A stretch of 64,000 nucleotides of DNA, taken from Phycisphaera sp. (GTDB lineage: Bacteria > Planctomycetota > Phycisphaerae > Phycisphaerales > UBA1924). Made by a program: the position numbers and the translations under genes. Shown in pieces: positions 35,365 to 43,722 of the stretch. The notes beneath the pieces were generated by a model. The model saw only the letters and a program-made list of their open reading frames with translations. It ran no database searches and was not told where the DNA came from. The DNA lies in contig CP098402.1 of the NCBI GenBank assembly GCA_025916675.1, forward strand, positions 1,235,205-1,299,204, written 5' to 3'. Within the stretch, counting starts at the first letter, position 1, and every line of letters begins with the position of its first letter.

Positions 35365-36093
35365 TCAGCCCTCGTCGTCCCCATCCTCATCCTCATCCCC
35401 AAAAAACTGAACCCCCAACAACCGCCCCCCGGCTTCCTTCACGATCCCCTCGACCGCCGCGTACGCCGACGCCAGCACGGCCTCGTCGTGCAGACCCTCC
35501 ATCTGCACGGCTACGCCCGTGCCCTGGGCGTCTTCATGGTCTCCCGAGTCGTCGATCACCTCGACGCCCCCGAGCTTGCCATCCAGCCCGTCGGCCTCGA
35601 ACGCCGCGCCCACCTTCTTCGCCTGCGCACCGTCCTCGCACTCGACGGCGAAGATGAACGGGATCGGCTGCCCCTCGGGCCACCCGCTGTCGGCCAGGTG
35701 CTTCAGCCGCCAGTTGGCTTCCTCGAGGTCCAACCAATCGAAGAAGTCCTCGGGCAGCGGATCGGTGCAGGCCACGCCCTCATACTCGACGCCTTCTGAC
35801 TCCGCGAGGGCCGCGAACCGATCCGACAACGCCCGCACCTCCTCGGGCTTGAGCGCCGCCACCATCGAGATCAGCAGGTCCACCCGCTCACCGGTCGCCT
35901 TGCCATTATCATCGCACAGCTCGCACGTCACCAGGTCGACGTCGAACTCGTCCACCAGCGTCATGCCCACCTTCTCGAGCCGGTCCGTGTCCTCGTGGAG
36001 CATCGAGAAGATCCACTCCATCTCGTCCTCCATCTGGTGGTCGAGTTTCGTGGTCATGTGCTCGAACAATGCGTCGATATCGCGGGTGGTCAT
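35365..36093 (-). CDS. RraB-like/DUF695-type acidic protein
   Basis: 242 residues from ATG 36093 with GGAG upstream. It is strongly acidic. The second half (about 130-225) has W, EGQPIPFIFAVECEDGAQAKKVGAAFEADGLDG, a ferredoxin-like alpha/beta pattern seen in RraB proteins, which inhibit RNase E. The N-terminal half is helical (MEDEMEWIFSMLHEDTDRLE). The C-terminal tail is DEDEDGDDEG. RraB assignment is a fold-level guess. It is surrounded by genes on the other strand and so is a single transcript. Confidence 0.5.
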   Translation of the reverse strand: MTTRDIDALFEHMTTKLDHQMEDEMEWIFSMLHEDTDRLEKVGMTLVDEFDVDLVTCELCDDNGKATGERVDLLISMVAALKPEEVRALSDRFAALAESEGVEYEGVACTDPLPEDFFDWLDLEEANWRLKHLADSGWPEGQPIPFIFAVECEDGAQAKKVGAAFEADGLDGKLGGVEVIDDSGDHEDAQGTGVAVQMEGLHDEAVLASAYAAVEGIVKEAGGRLLGVQFFGDEDEDGDDEG

Positions 36094-36297
36094 GGCGGGC
36101 TCCGGAAGCGTGGGGGTTGGCATGTGGAACGGAGGATCGGTGGGCGATGCTACCCGATCGAGCGATCCTGTCCAACCCGACCGGTCAGACTCCGATCCCG
36201 CCCGGGTCGTTGCCAGGGCTTCAGGCCGGCTCTGGGCCGGCTCTTGATCGTCGCATACCGATCAACTCAGAATCCTCCATCCGCCGATACCAAGGCC

Positions 36298-36903
36298 ATG
36301 GCTGACTCGTCCCCCCCCTTCCTCAAAGACCCCACCCGCCTCACCGCCACCATCCTCTTCGCCATCGCCCTCGTTGGCTTCTCAATCTACGCCCTCCTGA
36401 ACGGCAACAACGAGTTCATCTTCTACGGCGTCGTCCTGCTCATCCTCGCGGGCGTGGTCGCCGCTATCGACCGCAGCGTCCACTTCTCCACCGCCGCCAT
36501 CGCTGGCCTGCTTATCTGGGCCGTCCTCCACCTGGCCGGCGGCAACGTGCCCATCGGCGGCGATGCGGTGCTGTATAACTATCGTCCGGCCGAGTGGCTA
36601 CCGAGGTATGACCAGGCCCTCCACGCATTCGGCTTCGCGGTCGCAACGCTGGTCTGCTGGGAGTGCCTCCGAATCGCGTTCAAGCGCGACGATGGGGCAC
36701 CACCCAAGCCAACGACCGGCTTAGTCCTTGCCTGCATCCTCATGGGCATCGGCCTGGGCGCCCTCAACGAGGTCGTCGAGTTCGTCGCCGTCTTGACCAT
36801 GCCCGACACCAACGTCGGCGGCTACACCAACACCGGCTGGGACCTGGTCAGCAACCTCGTGGGCGCGGCGGCGATGGGGGTCTACATTCGGTTGCGCGGC
36901 TAG
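36298..36903 (+). CDS. DUF2238 (YjdF-like) inner-membrane protein
   Basis: 201 residues, ATG 36298. Six hydrophobic stretches; the pattern AWLPRYDQALHAFGFAVATLVCWECLR, GALNEVVEFVAV and GYTNTGWDLVSNLVGA matches the DUF2238/YjdF family, whose function is unknown. The charged pairs E-V-V-E and D-L-V-S-N within membrane helices are characteristic. Its stop overlaps the stop of the convergent methyltransferase by 4 bases. Confidence 0.75.
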   Translation: MADSSPPFLKDPTRLTATILFAIALVGFSIYALLNGNNEFIFYGVVLLILAGVVAAIDRSVHFSTAAIAGLLIWAVLHLAGGNVPIGGDAVLYNYRPAEWLPRYDQALHAFGFAVATLVCWECLRIAFKRDDGAPPKPTTGLVLACILMGIGLGALNEVVEFVAVLTMPDTNVGGYTNTGWDLVSNLVGAAAMGVYIRLRG

Positions 36904-37736
36904 GACTTGCGCCGCAGGATCACGTGCCGCTGGTCCTTGAAGTGCCGGCGGATCTCGAGCACCTCAAACCAGGGCGACCACAACCGCCGCTCGGCATCGT
37001 CGGTCGCGTAGCGATAGTTCTCACGCACACCCGGCCGTCCCCATTCCCGCACGCCATCGTTCTCGCGCAAGATTTGATCGAGTTCCCGTTCGGTCAGGTT
37101 GTTCAGGTGGACGTTGTCGTCCAGGGCGCTGAAGATCGCGACACCGCCCGGTCGGATGATGCGGGCCATCTCCGCTGCCCAGCGAACCGCCGCCTCGCCT
37201 CGGATGTGCGTAAACACCGAGTTGGCAAACACGTGATCGAACTGGCCGTCCTCATACTCGAGCGGCGGCTCCTCGGCGTTGCAAGAGATGCGTGCGCGAT
37301 CGCCGAACACCTCAGCGCAATACTCGGCCGCCGCAGGCGTCACATCGCACCCGAACAGCTCCGGCCCGATGGGCAGCCAATGCCGCAGCAACCGCCCGAA
37401 CCCAAGCCCGAACTCCAGCACCGCGCCCAGCGAAGCCGGGTCCACGCCGTGGTCTCGCAGTTCCTGCAAGTAGAACAGAATCCCTCGAGCACCAGTCGCA
37501 TAAAACGCATCGGGGTTGCTCTTGGCAACGTCCTGGATCACGCTCACCCGCGCACCGGGCGTTGCCGCATCATCGGTCTGCAACCGATCGAGCCCAACCC
37601 CGAACGCCTCGCGGTAGTACGCCTCGAGCCGGCCGAGCCAGTACTCGCGCTCGGCCCGCCAGTGGTCCACCGCGTCGGGCAGCGGCTGGACACGGGCCGG
37701 GTACGCGTTCTCGGCGACGGCTTGGGATGAGGTCAT
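36900..37736 (-). CDS. Class I SAM-dependent methyltransferase
   Basis: 278 residues. Rossmann motif I LEFGLGFGRLLRHW (SAM binding) at about 110-123, then CDVTPAAAEYC, FDHVFANSVFTHI and the family motif MARIIRPGGVAIFSA. The N-terminal 90 residues are helical and unfamiliar, and the tail is basic. The substrate cannot be inferred; small molecule or lipid modification is typical of this subfamily. The ATG at 37736 is followed on the same strand by an unknown small gene upstream at 38222. Confidence 0.82.
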   Translation of the reverse strand: MTSSQAVAENAYPARVQPLPDAVDHWRAEREYWLGRLEAYYREAFGVGLDRLQTDDAATPGARVSVIQDVAKSNPDAFYATGARGILFYLQELRDHGVDPASLGAVLEFGLGFGRLLRHWLPIGPELFGCDVTPAAAEYCAEVFGDRARISCNAEEPPLEYEDGQFDHVFANSVFTHIRGEAAVRWAAEMARIIRPGGVAIFSALDDNVHLNNLTERELDQILRENDGVREWGRPGVRENYRYATDDAERRLWSPWFEVLEIRRHFKDQRHVILRRKS

Positions 37737-37793
37737 GCGATGGATTTCGGCGGTTCGATGACCCGCCGATGAAAAAGCCGGTGGCCTGGACGA

Positions 37794-38222
37794 TTAGCCC
37801 GAGGTATCCAGGCCAACGCCCAGCCGCGCCGCGCTGCGGTTCACACTGGCACTCGTCGCAGCGCTATTCGCCAGGCTCGGGTTCGTGTAGAACGGCAATG
37901 CCCCGCCCCGCGTCGGCGTCTGCCCCGACACGTAGTCCATCGGGGTCTCGACCCGCGCCGCCACCATCTGCCCGATGGCCTGCTTCGCCGCGGCGGTCGT
38001 CGTCGCCTGGAGCCCGTTGACCCCGTACGTCGCGGGCGCCGCTTGCACGGGCTGGGCCGACCGTAGCCGCTCGGCGGCCTTCGAGAAGCTGATCGCGTCG
38101 GTGGGCGCGGGGCGGCCGGTTTGGGTCGTGTTTGGAGGTGTCGGCGTGATCCGGATCGACCGCCCGGCACCCTGCAGAGCTGCCAGCGGATTCGAGCCGT
38201 TCACACCGTTCACGTCAGCCAT
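37794..38222 (-). CDS. Small hypothetical protein, 142 aa
   Basis: ATG 38222 has GAGGAG 6 bases upstream, so translation is likely. The protein is rich in Ala, Pro, Thr and Ser with low-complexity ends; residues 45-100 may form one helix (KAAERLRSAQ, AKQAIGQMVAAR). No signal peptide and no motif. It sits between the methyltransferase and the ankyrin gene, same strand. Small Ala/Thr-rich proteins like this are often FlgM- or flagellum-associated, but nothing here proves that. Confidence 0.6.
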   Translation of the reverse strand: MADVNGVNGSNPLAALQGAGRSIRITPTPPNTTQTGRPAPTDAISFSKAAERLRSAQPVQAAPATYGVNGLQATTTAAAKQAIGQMVAARVETPMDYVSGQTPTRGGALPFYTNPSLANSAATSASVNRSAARLGVGLDTSG

Positions 38223-38282
38223 GACACTCCTCGGACGGGTCGCCCTCTATCGGCCGCTTGCACGGGCCAACTCCAGACGTAC

Positions 38283-39101
38283 TCAGCCCCCGGCGGCCTC
38301 GCGCAGCACGTCGGCGATGGGCCCGCTCTCGCCGGCCCGATCCAGGGCGCCGCGCCCGCTGCTGTCCGCCAGGTCCACCCGGGCACCCCCGCCCAGCAGC
38401 ACGATCACCGCTTCCATGTGCTGGCCGCCGGCCGCGTGCATCAGGGCGGTCACGCCCTGGGCGTCCGCCTCATCGGGATCGGCCCCGGCCTCCAGCAGCA
38501 GATCCACCGAATGGTGGGCCCCGTTCCTGGCGGCAAGCATCAGCGCCGTCCGCCCCTCGGCCGTCTCCAGCGTCGGGTCGGCACCGGCCCCCAGGAGCGA
38601 CACCACGATGTCCGTCTGCCCGCGCTGGGCCGCCTGCATCAGGGCGTTCATCCCCGAGTCCGCCTGCGCGTTCGGGTCGGCTCCGGCTTCCAGAAGGGCA
38701 TTGACCGTCGCCGCATCGCTGTCCCGGGCCGCCAGCATCAGGGCCGTCGCTCCGGCTTCCAGCGGGGGCGTGCTCACCGACGCCACGTCGGCCGTGCTGG
38801 CCGCGGCATCGGGGCTCACACCCATGCCGATCAGGCTCCGCATCGTCGCCACGTCACCGGCCGAGGCCGCCCGCAGCAGCCGCACGTGCGCCGGCTCGTC
38901 CATCGGCTCGATGGGCTCGACCGTGCGTGACCGCTCGCCTTCGGCCGCCTCACCATCCGGTGTGCCGGCGGTCTCGCCCTGGCCCTGCTCATCCCCCGGC
39001 AGCGGCGGATTGCCCGGCGGGATCAGGATCGCAACCAGGATGAGCGACACGCCGAGCGCCGCGACGCCAACGAGCACCAGATGGCCCTTGAGATTGTTCA
39101 T
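38283..39101 (-). CDS. Membrane-anchored ankyrin-repeat protein
   Basis: 272 residues. An uncleaved signal anchor at about 7-28 is followed by an acidic linker, then five ankyrin repeats (about 70-265) with the typical TALMLAAR, LLEAGADPN and GADP motifs. Ankyrins bind partner proteins; here the repeats should lie in the periplasm. It is the last host-looking gene before the prophage attachment site. Confidence 0.9.
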   Translation of the reverse strand: MNNLKGHLVLVGVAALGVSLILVAILIPPGNPPLPGDEQGQGETAGTPDGEAAEGERSRTVEPIEPMDEPAHVRLLRAASAGDVATMRSLIGMGVSPDAAASTADVASVSTPPLEAGATALMLAARDSDAATVNALLEAGADPNAQADSGMNALMQAAQRGQTDIVVSLLGAGADPTLETAEGRTALMLAARNGAHHSVDLLLEAGADPDEADAQGVTALMHAAGGQHMEAVIVLLGGGARVDLADSSGRGALDRAGESGPIADVLREAAGG

Positions 39102-39264
39102 AGCCGGCGGCCCCCTGCAAGCAACGGCCGCGAGCGCGGCCTGGACGGGTCAACAGCCGCACGATAGGGCGCTGCCGGCCATCCTTCCGGGGTTTGGCCG
39201 GTCACCATCCAAACCGCCGAGCCCGACCCTGTCGTTTGTGCGACCAGGGGGGCTGGTCAAAAGG

Positions 39265-39288
39265 AGTGGGCCCGGAGGGACTCGAACC
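39265..39288 (-). other. tRNA 3'-end remnant, probable prophage attachment site (attL)
   Basis: Read leftwards this gives a T-loop and acceptor 3' half: GGTTCGAGTCCCTCC then GGGCCCA. It looks like the 3' 24 nt of a tRNA, but no matching 5' half is present to the right; the sequence diverges just before the T-stem (a C-C mismatch appears). This is what remains when a phage inserts in a tRNA gene. The intact tRNA, with this same 3' end, should lie at the far right end, beyond 64 kb. The right-hand neighbour sequence at 39292-39350 is phage DNA. Confidence 0.6.
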
Positions 39289-39447
39289 GCCTCTGGAATT
39301 GCCGAGCGAAACCGCCGGCTTCGGCCCGTGCGCGCAGATTCCGACGCGCGCGGTTTCCCCAGTGATTCAAACAGCACTCGCGTGGGCTGCCACCACCCAT
39401 CCGTTGGGTCGGTGAGCTGTCGCGTGCCACTAGGAAAGGACCAAACA

Positions 39448-40014
39448 GTGGACCATGGACCATTCAAGATTCGCCTGCTCCGTCGAGTTCGATCCGAAAT
39501 ACCCGGATCTCTGCTAGCAGCCGATGCTGGCGAGCACGAGGCATGGTGCAACCAACATGGTGCCGTATCCGTCAAGCCAGGTGTGTCCGGCCGCTGGCTG
39601 GGCATCAAGCCAGATGAGTTCGAGTACCTGACGCCTCCGCCGTCAGGTGTCCCCCTGGCCGTCACGGGCGAGGGTGCCCGCAAGCTCATGGACCAGCTCA
39701 TGGACACCGAGGAGCGCCTGGCGGAGCTGCTCTACCACGTCTCTGGCCTGTCGGAGCGTGGTTACACCGCCAAGGGCATGAAGGAAGCGGCCGACGACCA
39801 CATGGACCGCCAGTTCGGCTACCGACTGGACGACGCTGTCAAGGATGCCGGCCTTCCGGATGAGCTGCAAGTCCACCATCTTGGGAGCCTGCTCGAGCGG
39901 TTGAAGGCTGACCCGGAGGTCGGGAACAACCAACCTGAGGGTGAGGCGCTCTCCGAGGCCATCGACTTTATCAACGCCATTCGTGCCGCAGCGGCAGATG
40001 GGGTGAAGGCTTGA
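39448..40014 (+). CDS. Prophage protein of unknown function, first gene of left cassette
   Basis: GTG 39448 has AAAGGA 7 bases upstream; the ATG at 39455 is out of frame. 188 residues. The first 80 residues are basic and contain VSVKPGVSGRWLGIKPDEFEYL, a compact beta segment seen in small phage proteins. Residues 80-188 are mainly helical, with MDQLMDTEERLAELLYHVSGL. It overlaps the next gene by 4 bases (TTGA). First in a co-translated series, so probably early-expressed. Confidence 0.65.
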   Translation: MDHGPFKIRLLRRVRSEIPGSLLAADAGEHEAWCNQHGAVSVKPGVSGRWLGIKPDEFEYLTPPPSGVPLAVTGEGARKLMDQLMDTEERLAELLYHVSGLSERGYTAKGMKEAADDHMDRQFGYRLDDAVKDAGLPDELQVHHLGSLLERLKADPEVGNNQPEGEALSEAIDFINAIRAAAADGVKA

Positions 40015-40337
40015 CCATCAAGCAAGACTACGTGCCGATCTGCTGCGGCCCATCCGAACTGGGTAAGACGGTGCATCTCACCAAGCGGATGCGCGAGGTA
40101 CTGGACGAAATCAAATCTGGGCGCGAGCTTGTCGTCAGCCACAGGTACCGGCGGGGCATCTGGAAGGATCAGATCGAGAATCCTCGAATGCCCTACATGG
40201 TCCGTGAAACCACCGCCATGCTTGAGGCGGGCTGTTTCATCAAATTCGTGCCGGATGACAGCGACACATCGGGCAAGCCAGGCATGGGCCGAATCTACAC
40301 CCATCGCGCGTTGCTGACCATCAAAGGGGGTGCCTGA
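40011..40337 (+). CDS. Small prophage protein, 108 aa
   Basis: TTG start at 40011 overlapping the previous stop, with GGTGAAGG upstream. 108 residues, basic, with a Cys pair near the N-terminus (ICCGPSELG) and a probable alpha/beta fold: HLTKRMREVLDEIKSG helix, then strands around YMVRETTAMLEAGCFIKFVPDD. Nothing diagnostic. Its stop overlaps the next ATG by one base (TGATG). A winged-helix character is possible. Confidence 0.65.
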   Translation: MTIKQDYVPICCGPSELGKTVHLTKRMREVLDEIKSGRELVVSHRYRRGIWKDQIENPRMPYMVRETTAMLEAGCFIKFVPDDSDTSGKPGMGRIYTHRALLTIKGGA

Positions 40338-40612
40338 TGCCGGGCCCTGTCAGCGACAGCTATGACCCCGAGTTCAGCACCGGCGAGAGGGCTCGCGAGT
40401 TCGCGGAGAAGCTCCAGGCTCTCCATGCGTTCTTCGGAGGCCTGATCGACGCACCACCCGTCGACTATCGAAGGTTGCCCGACCTCCCGCCGGGAAAGGC
40501 TCTCACTGCCTGCTTGCCCGAAAAAGACTGGCGATTCATCCGCTACGCGCTCGAGACGGCCCACGTTCATCATTTCGGCGAGTTCATGCCGCCTCGTAGG
40601 GAGCCATCATGA
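40337..40612 (+). CDS. Small prophage protein, 91 aa
   Basis: 91 residues, ATG 40337. Helix (TGERAREFAEKLQALHAFFGGLI), then a Pro-rich linker, then KDWRFIRYALETAHVHHFGEF. Overlaps the HerA-like ATPase gene by 4 bases (ATGA). Being directly translationally coupled suggests it is a partner of that ATPase. No family recognised. Confidence 0.65.
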   Translation: MPGPVSDSYDPEFSTGERAREFAEKLQALHAFFGGLIDAPPVDYRRLPDLPPGKALTACLPEKDWRFIRYALETAHVHHFGEFMPPRREPS

Positions 40613-42261
40613 CCGTCCATCTGACCGAAACCATCACCCTCGACCCCGCCCGTCTGGCCCAGAGCCGGGCGGTCATCCAGGCCAGCTCGGGCGGGGGCAA
40701 GAGCTACCTGCTGCGCTCGATCGTGGAGCAGGCGGCCGACCAGATGCCCGTGATCGTCATCGACCCCGAGGGCGAGTTCTTCACCATCCGCGAGGTCGCC
40801 AGCATGGTGCTGGTGGGCCCGCACGGCGAGATCCCATGCGAGCTGAAGAGCGCCCGCCAGGTGGCCCGCGCCCTGATGGAGCACGCGTGCAGCGCCATCA
40901 TTGACCTGTCCGAGCTGCCCACGCGCGACCACGAGCAGTACGTGGCCGACTTCCTCAAGGCCGTCATGGGGGCCCCGCGGGCCTGCTGGCGGCCCACGAT
41001 CATCGCGATCGACGAGGCCCACCGTTTCTGCCCAGAGGGCATGCGATCCGAGAACTCGGCCGCCCAGGTCATCGACCTGATGAGCCGCGGCCGCAAGCGC
41101 GGGTACGGCGGCATCCTGCTCAGCCAGCGGATCTCGAAGCTGCGAAAGGACGCGATCGCCGAGGCCGGCAACCAGTTCCTAGGCATGACGACCCTGGACA
41201 TCGACATCAAGCGGGCGGCCGACATGCTGGGCATGAGCAGGGCCGACGCCCAGGTCCTGCGCGAGCTGAAGCCGGGCGAGTGGTTCGCCCACGGCCCGGC
41301 CCTGAGCGAGCCGGGCGTCTCGCGCTTCCGCGCTAGCCGGCCCCAGACCTCGCCGCCGGACGGCGCCACCGCCACCGTGCCGCCCGTGAAGCACTCGGCC
41401 GTCATGCGGGCCCTGGCCGAAGCGGTGAAGGACATCGCTGGCGAGGGTCGTCCTCTCACCCTCGAGGACGCCGAGAAGACGATCACCCAGCTCCGGCGGG
41501 AGCTGGCAAAGAAGTCGAAGATGGCCCCAGAGCCGGATCCCGCCGCGGTGCAGCGTGCTGTCGATCAGGCCCTGGCCTACGAGCGCCGGCTGCGCACCGA
41601 CCAGCTCGCCAAGGTCGGCACGCTCTCTGCTCGAGCGGCCAGGATCCTCGATGAGATCCAGGACTTCGCGGCCGAGGCGGAGGGGGCCGACCATTCTCCC
41701 GAGCCCAGGAAGATGGTCGCGCCAGCCCCGGACCACTCTGTTGAGCCCACCAAAATGGTCGCACCGGCCTCGACCGGCTCGGCTCAAGACCGCGTCCTGC
41801 ACGCCCTGGCGTGGTGGTTCAAGGCCGGCGTCGAGCTACCGACGACCGAGCAGGTGGCCTTCGTGGCCAGCATCAGCCCGCGATCGAGCACGATCCGGGC
41901 GGCCAGGTCCGAGCTCAAGAAGGCCGGGCTCATCGCGTACTACGGCCAGGGCACCAGCCTGACCGCCCAGGGCCGCGGCGCCGTCGAGTTCCCCAAGGTG
42001 GGCACGATCGCCGACTGGCACGCCATGATCCGCCAGCAACTCAGCGGCGCCTCGCTCCGCGTGTTCGAGGTCGTCCTCGAGCGGGACGGCCTGGACGTCG
42101 AAGAGGTCGCCCAGCGTGCCGAAGTCTCGCCGGGCAGCTCGACCATCCGGGCCGCCCTGGCCGAGCTGCGGAAGCTAGGGCTGATCAAGAAGGGCCAGCC
42201 GATCCGGGGCACGGATCTGTTGTATCCAGAATCACTCAACAACTCCCGTAGCGCGGGCTGA
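40609..42261 (+). CDS. HerA-like ATPase with two C-terminal winged-helix domains
   Basis: 550 residues. The N-terminal 240 form a HerA/FtsK-type ATPase: Walker A SSGGGKSYLL at about 26-35, PVIVIDPEGEFFT, Walker B IIAIDEAHRF at about 131-140, and an arginine-rich segment MSRGRKRGYGGILLSQR (sensor/finger). A linker with a repeated AP/KMVAP motif (about 330-395) leads to two copies of a winged helix, about 400-450 and 495-545, both with SSTIRAAxxELxKxGLI. HerA ATPases pump DNA; C-terminal HTHs suggest sequence-specific DNA loading. No nuclease partner (NurA, Sir2 or DUF4297) is visible. Role in phage replication, packaging or defence is open. Confidence 0.85.
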   Translation: MTVHLTETITLDPARLAQSRAVIQASSGGGKSYLLRSIVEQAADQMPVIVIDPEGEFFTIREVASMVLVGPHGEIPCELKSARQVARALMEHACSAIIDLSELPTRDHEQYVADFLKAVMGAPRACWRPTIIAIDEAHRFCPEGMRSENSAAQVIDLMSRGRKRGYGGILLSQRISKLRKDAIAEAGNQFLGMTTLDIDIKRAADMLGMSRADAQVLRELKPGEWFAHGPALSEPGVSRFRASRPQTSPPDGATATVPPVKHSAVMRALAEAVKDIAGEGRPLTLEDAEKTITQLRRELAKKSKMAPEPDPAAVQRAVDQALAYERRLRTDQLAKVGTLSARAARILDEIQDFAAEAEGADHSPEPRKMVAPAPDHSVEPTKMVAPASTGSAQDRVLHALAWWFKAGVELPTTEQVAFVASISPRSSTIRAARSELKKAGLIAYYGQGTSLTAQGRGAVEFPKVGTIADWHAMIRQQLSGASLRVFEVVLERDGLDVEEVAQRAEVSPGSSTIRAALAELRKLGLIKKGQPIRGTDLLYPESLNNSRSAG

Positions 42262-42280
42262 AATCAACAGGAGAACGACC

Positions 42281-43108
42281 ATGACCGACCACGCCAACAT
42301 TGACATGAACACTGTCAACATCGAAGTCCCGGCCGGGATGAGCGCGGCCGACTTTGCGAAGGCCATCAAGGAGATGATTCTTGAGCTTCTCGACTGCCAG
42401 CCGTTGTCGCAGGAAGTCAAGAAGCAGGCGATGGCCGCCAAGGCTTGTCTCCGCAACCCAAAGGCATGGCGGATCAAGGGCCAAAAGCAGTGGCCCTTCT
42501 TCACCCTGGAGATGGGACCGATCGAGCTGACGAGGTATGAAGACCTTGATGATCCGTCGAAGTGGCAGTGCCGCATGATCTATGACTGGAGGGAGGCTAC
42601 CGGCGATCGATGCCGGGTCACGACCGAGGTCTGGGCCGAGTCGTACGACCCGCAGGCGGCTGTGGACGACGTCATGAAACAGGCGCGCGAGTTCGCCAGG
42701 ACGCTCTCTTCGATGGTCAACGATCTGGATGTCTCGGTGCATCGGACGCCAGAGGAACTGGCGCCTCGCAAATTCAGCGAGACCATTATTGAGCTCCCGC
42801 AAACCTTCGATTCTCATCAAATCCTGTTGGCACTAGATGACATCAACATGTCGCACGAGGCTTGGTCGGTTGGGAATGTTCTCGTGCTATGGGCCAGCCT
42901 CAGGGTGGATTGGACTACCGTCATTTCCAAGCTCAGTATAATCGCGACCTCAGCGAAGATCACCGAGTCGGACGTGGCATCAGGCCTGCGTGAGCTGGTT
43001 CAAATCGGGGTTGTTGAGATCAAGGACCGTGAAACGAAGGTGTACAGGATTCGGCCTGGGAAGATCTTGGCCTTGTCTTTATCCCAAAAACGCGAAACTC
43101 GCCCGTGA
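42281..43108 (+). CDS. Prophage protein with C-terminal winged helix
   Basis: 275 residues; the ribosome site is AGGAGAACGACC before ATG 42281. The N-terminal half is a mixed alpha/beta domain with LTRYEDLDDPSKWQCRMIYDWREATGDRCRVTTEVW. The C-terminal 100 residues are helical with a wing (ITESDVASGLRELVQIGVVEIKDRETKVYRI), like a winged-helix DNA-binding domain. Fifth and last gene of the cassette, 19 bases after the ATPase gene; its end lies in a terminator hairpin. Confidence 0.65.
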   Translation: MTDHANIDMNTVNIEVPAGMSAADFAKAIKEMILELLDCQPLSQEVKKQAMAAKACLRNPKAWRIKGQKQWPFFTLEMGPIELTRYEDLDDPSKWQCRMIYDWREATGDRCRVTTEVWAESYDPQAAVDDVMKQAREFARTLSSMVNDLDVSVHRTPEELAPRKFSETIIELPQTFDSHQILLALDDINMSHEAWSVGNVLVLWASLRVDWTTVISKLSIIATSAKITESDVASGLRELVQIGVVEIKDRETKVYRIRPGKILALSLSQKRETRP

Positions 43109-43131
43109 GGATGGGGGGCGTTTCGCGTTTT
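43087..43131. terminator. Bidirectional terminator between convergent prophage operons
   Basis: AAAACGCGAAAC (43087-43098) pairs with GTTTCGCGTTTT (43120-43131) as a perfect 12-bp stem, extended by an inner GCCC/GGGC stem. Both outer ends are U-rich in the RNA of either strand, and the last stop codon of the rightward cassette lies in the loop. It could end both convergent transcripts. Confidence 0.85.
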
Positions 43132-43157
43132 CGTGTGTAGCGCCAGCGGGCAGAATG

Positions 43158-43188
43158 GGCCAGATCCCCGGGGGAAACTGGCCTTTTT
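43158..43188 (+). terminator. Second intrinsic terminator of the left cassette
   Basis: GGCCAG (43158-43163) pairs with CTGGCC (43178-43183), followed by five T (43184-43188). With the preceding hairpin this gives two tandem terminators in 100 bases. The rest of 43109-43318 has no gene but holds the repeat at 43212. Confidence 0.8.
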
Positions 43189-43211
43189 ACCCTTTGGGTC
43201 ATGGGCTCAAA

Positions 43212-43239
43212 ACGCGAAACGCGAAACGCGAAACGCGAA
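43212..43239. repeat. Exact 7-bp tandem repeat, 4 copies
   Basis: The heptamer ACGCGAA is repeated four times without change, directly after the double terminator. The same 7-mer also occurs in the terminator stem at 43089-43095. It could be a protein-binding iteron or a replication slippage product. Not a CRISPR: no spacers. Confidence 0.85.
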
Positions 43240-43318
43240 TCCACAAAACGGCCACCCCCGGCATTTGTGCGCACGTCGCCTCGCGACCTGATAGCAGGGG
43301 GTGGGGGTTCAGTAGTAC

Positions 43319-43714
43319 CTACCCATCCCCATTGGGGTGTGCGGACCTGTGTTCAAGCTCTCGCCGAAGCTCAGCCATCCGCTTCTCGTGGTCCGTCAAT
43401 GCCGGCACGGCCGTCCATGCTGATCGCTGGCGCTGGCCTCGCACCATGCTCTCCACGCACACAACGCGGCTTCCGCCGCCGATGTCGGCCTGGAGCAGCC
43501 AGTCGTCGCTGTGTCCGATCTGGCTGCGCTTGATCGGGATCTGATCACCGATCGGCACCGGATCTCGCTTGCCCTTCTCTCGCATCTCGAAGCCGGCCTG
43601 GTCAAACGCTTGGAGGATCTCGGGCAAGTTGGCTGTGTCGATCGCGGCATGCTCGAGGCAGCGGCAGATGCGATCGTGGACGTGCTGTGCGTTGCATTGC
43701 CTGGGCTCTGGCAT
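43319..43714 (-). CDS. Small phage protein after the tail-tip gene
   Basis: ATG 43714 has AGGAG 6 bases upstream and lies 9 bases after the tail-tip stop; an in-frame extension to 43975 would overlap the tip gene. 131 residues, with Cys-rich N-terminus (CNAQHVHDRICRCLEHA) and a helix LPEILQAFDQAGFEMREK. The C-terminus is Arg-rich. Last gene of the late operon. Function unknown; a late-gene cargo is possible. Confidence 0.6.
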   Translation of the reverse strand: MPEPRQCNAQHVHDRICRCLEHAAIDTANLPEILQAFDQAGFEMREKGKRDPVPIGDQIPIKRSQIGHSDDWLLQADIGGGSRVVCVESMVRGQRQRSAWTAVPALTDHEKRMAELRRELEHRSAHPNGDG

Positions 43715-43722
43715 GGCTACTC

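Noticed and set aside
39194-39415. Protein reading with VGPEGLEPP
   Set aside because: Same type of artefact from the tRNA remnant at 39265.
43212-43239. CRISPR array
   Set aside because: Repeats are 7 bp, adjacent and without spacers; no cas genes.
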